From Sulfitobacter brevis (GTDB lineage Bacteria > Pseudomonadota > Alphaproteobacteria > Rhodobacterales > Rhodobacteraceae), in the NCBI RefSeq assembly GCF_900112755.1, contig NZ_FOMW01000006.1:1-64000 (forward strand): DNA of 64,000 nucleotides. Direction: 5' to 3'. Shown here in pieces: positions 62,327-64,000 of this stretch (position 1 is the first letter of the stretch; the number at the start of each line of letters is the position of its first letter). The notes under the pieces are model-generated. The model did no database searches and was not told the origin of the DNA. It saw only the letters and a list, made by a program, of their open reading frames with translations. The position numbers and the translations under genes were made by a program.

Positions 62327-64000
62327 CTACTTTTGCGCGGCACCGTTTTCTTCAGTCGCAAGGCTGACGCCGTGCTCGGTCTTGTCCCAGAAAAACGGGC
62401 GAAGGACAAATTCGTGCAGCCCTTTATAGGCTGCGAGAACGCCAAGCGGAAAATAGAACGGCAGGGTCGGGATCCATCCAAGCAGGGCGCGGTGCTCTCG
62501 GCCCGAGACGGCGGCAGCCGAGATTCCAAGGTTTAAAAGCCCGGAGAAAATGAAGCAGCCGATCATGAACCACATCACCGGCGTGCCAAGTGTCAGCGCG
62601 ATGGGGTGCGTCACGCCAAACAAGGTGAGCCAGAACGACCACAACAGCGGGGCGCAGGCAAATTGGCTGAACGTGGCGAGAAACATCGTCTGGATGCCAA
62701 GAAAGCGCACCAATCCCAGATCGGCCATCAATTTGCGCGGGTCGCGCATGTGCACGCACCACGTGATCAAAAACCCTTTCAGCCACCGCGACCGTTGCCG
62801 GACCCAAGGCCATGTGCGGCAGTTTGCTTCCTCATAAGTAACGGTCTGGATCAGCTCGGTTATATAACCGTGGCGGGCCAGTCGCAGACCAAGGTCGGCA
62901 TCTTCGGTGACGTTATGGGCATCCCACCCCCCCAGCTTTTCCAGAATACTGCGTCTGAAAAACAGTGTAGTTCCGCCCAGTGGTACCACCAGCCCCAACC
63001 GCGCTATGCCCGGCAGGACAACCCGCCACCAAGTAGCGTATTCGATGGTAAAACAACGAGATAGCCAGTTTTCCTGCGGGTTGTAGTAGTCCAGAATGCC
63101 TTGCAGACAAGCGACATTGGCGGGTGCGGATTGAAAGCGCGTGACCACCCTTTCGATTTGGTCAGGTTGGGGGCGGTCTTCGGCATCCCAGACGCCGATG
63201 ATACTGCCGCGACAGAAATCCAGCGCGTAGTTCAAGGCGCGGGGCTTGGTGGTTAGCTTGTTGGCAGCGGGCACCTCGATCACGGTGATCCAGTCGGGCA
63301 ACTTGGTACGGGCGATCGTGTCGCGGGTGATCTGGTCTTGCTCCTCCAGCACCAGTACCACGCTCAACAAGGATTTCGGGTATGTCAGCCGCGACAGACG
63401 CGCGATGAGAGCCGCGGCAATCTCTTTCTCTTTGAGGAGCGGCACCAGAACCGAGACATGCGGCAGCCGGAAGGGCGGACAGTTGCGCGGGTCAAATGTG
63501 AGTCCACTGGTGCCGCGGCCTGAGAGGTGCGCCCAGCATGCCGCCGCTTTCAGGCCTGTGGTCATCATCAGCGTTACGAAAGCCCAAAGCATCGCAATGC
63601 TCAACGTCCACATCGGTGCGAGCAACAATGCCAGACCGAGGGCCAAGAGGATGACAATTGCGCTCCACCTTCTGGATTCTGTGTTGACGGCCCACCCTCG
63701 GCAGCTTTCGGCAACCGGCACCCGCGTCGAGGCGCGTTGCGCGTATTCGCGTCCGTAAAGCCGCCCCAACTGGTGTTTAATCTGTGCAGGATCTGCCAGC
63801 ACCGGCATCATCTTCTTGCCTGCCGACCCCATGCACATACGCAAATTTGCAAAGTCATCGGGCGTGTTGGTCGCCACCATCAGGCGGTCGCCGATCTTGA
63901 GCCATGGTACCACGCGGTGCGCTAGGCAAACCGAAGCCGGCAGACTATTTGCAAGGCTAAGAAGCGGCGGCGAGCGCGCCAAATCAACCACTTCGGCACG
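62327..64000 (-). CDS. Membrane family 2 glycosyltransferase, cut by window edge
   Basis: At least 557 residues are visible; the frame stays open to the right edge, and its first possible start inside the window (GTG at 63991) looks internal, so the N-terminus is missing. About 90 visible N-terminal residues (VVPWLKIGDRLMVATNTP) resemble the small domain seen at the front of type II secretion ATPases and some glycosyltransferases. The catalytic domain shows VLVPLLKEKE, GVWDAEDRPQPDQIERV (DxD), NVTEDADLGLRLARHG and QRSRWLKGF, so a processive inverting GT2 is likely. Several C-terminal membrane spans follow. A role in extracellular polysaccharide synthesis is inferred. Confidence 0.88.
   Translation of the reverse strand, partial: RAEVVDLARSPPLLSLANSLPASVCLAHRVVPWLKIGDRLMVATNTPDDFANLRMCMGSAGKKMMPVLADPAQIKHQLGRLYGREYAQRASTRVPVAESCRGWAVNTESRRWSAIVILLALGLALLLAPMWTLSIAMLWAFVTLMMTTGLKAAACWAHLSGRGTSGLTFDPRNCPPFRLPHVSVLVPLLKEKEIAAALIARLSRLTYPKSLLSVVLVLEEQDQITRDTIARTKLPDWITVIEVPAANKLTTKPRALNYALDFCRGSIIGVWDAEDRPQPDQIERVVTRFQSAPANVACLQGILDYYNPQENWLSRCFTIEYATWWRVVLPGIARLGLVVPLGGTTLFFRRSILEKLGGWDAHNVTEDADLGLRLARHGYITELIQTVTYEEANCRTWPWVRQRSRWLKGFLITWCVHMRDPRKLMADLGLVRFLGIQTMFLATFSQFACAPLLWSFWLTLFGVTHPIALTLGTPVMWFMIGCFIFSGLLNLGISAAAVSGREHRALLGWIPTLPFYFPLGVLAAYKGLHEFVLRPFFWDKTEHGVSLATEENGAAQK

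Overview
The window looks like chromosomal DNA of an alphaproteobacterium of the order Rhodobacterales, most likely the Roseobacter group. The basis is gene content and order (hom-glpX-recJ; hflK-hflC-DUF2065-degP; ftsY-EamA-ispZ; glyQ ... glyS-PPDK-SleB hydrolase; folB-folP-glmM), a SAM-II riboswitch in front of metZ, DUF1127 and Hint-domain proteins, and high GC with short intergenic gaps. I cannot name the genus. No stretch longer than 300 bases lacks a gene.

Layout. 1-1660 is a small AT-richer accessory patch: the end of an IS3-family element and two poorly characterised genes. It lies against the 3' end of a tRNA-Glu(UUC) gene. 1.8-6.1 kb is a leftward hom-glpX-recJ operon. 6.2-9.7 kb holds a lipoprotein facing a TetR regulator with a palindromic operator, a pirin, a small membrane protein and a hydroxyisobutyrate-dehydrogenase-like enzyme. 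9.6-14 kb is a leftward group: type III polyketide synthase, isoprenylcysteine-type methyltransferase, glutathione transferase, serine deaminase and a small 3-TM protein that resembles Pycsar effectors. 14-20.7 kb runs rightward: rpiA, glutathione reductase, hflK-hflC-DUF2065 and a DegP-type protease, closed by a clear terminator.

20.8-30 kb is mixed: a peptidoglycan-binding lipoprotein, ferredoxin, purD, xseA, an AlkB-like hydroxylase, a fused NuoE/NuoF-type (formate dehydrogenase beta-like) protein and a lytic transglycosylase. 30-33.2 kb is ftsY, an EamA transporter and ispZ. 34.2-37.3 kb carries the SAM-II riboswitch with metZ, then folE2 and a DUF1127 gene. 37.4-42.4 kb has TrkH overlapped with a ThDP decarboxylase, and a trypsin-fold protein that has lost its catalytic residues. 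42.5-50.8 kb has glyQ and glyS separated by two membrane-protein genes, a PPDK-family protein with a divergent N-terminus, and a SleB-type wall hydrolase. 50.8-54.1 kb is the overlapping folB-folP-glmM operon. 54-64 kb holds an EamA transporter, ilvC with a divergent pair of Lrp/AsnC regulators, a Hint protein, a class V aminotransferase, a UbiH-type hydroxylase, a HAD nucleotidase, a GntR regulator and a membrane glycosyltransferase that runs off the right edge.

Most of the window is housekeeping: amino acids (Thr/Met, Ile/Val, Ser), folate, purine, tRNA charging, protein quality control and cell wall. I found no CRISPR array, prophage or complete defence island. The points most worth a second look are the SAM-II/terminator switch, the inactive protease-fold protein, the low-GC segment inside glyS, the type III PKS/methyltransferase pair, the lone PycTM-like protein, the Hint protein with an EF-hand-like loop, and the tRNA-Glu-flanking patch.
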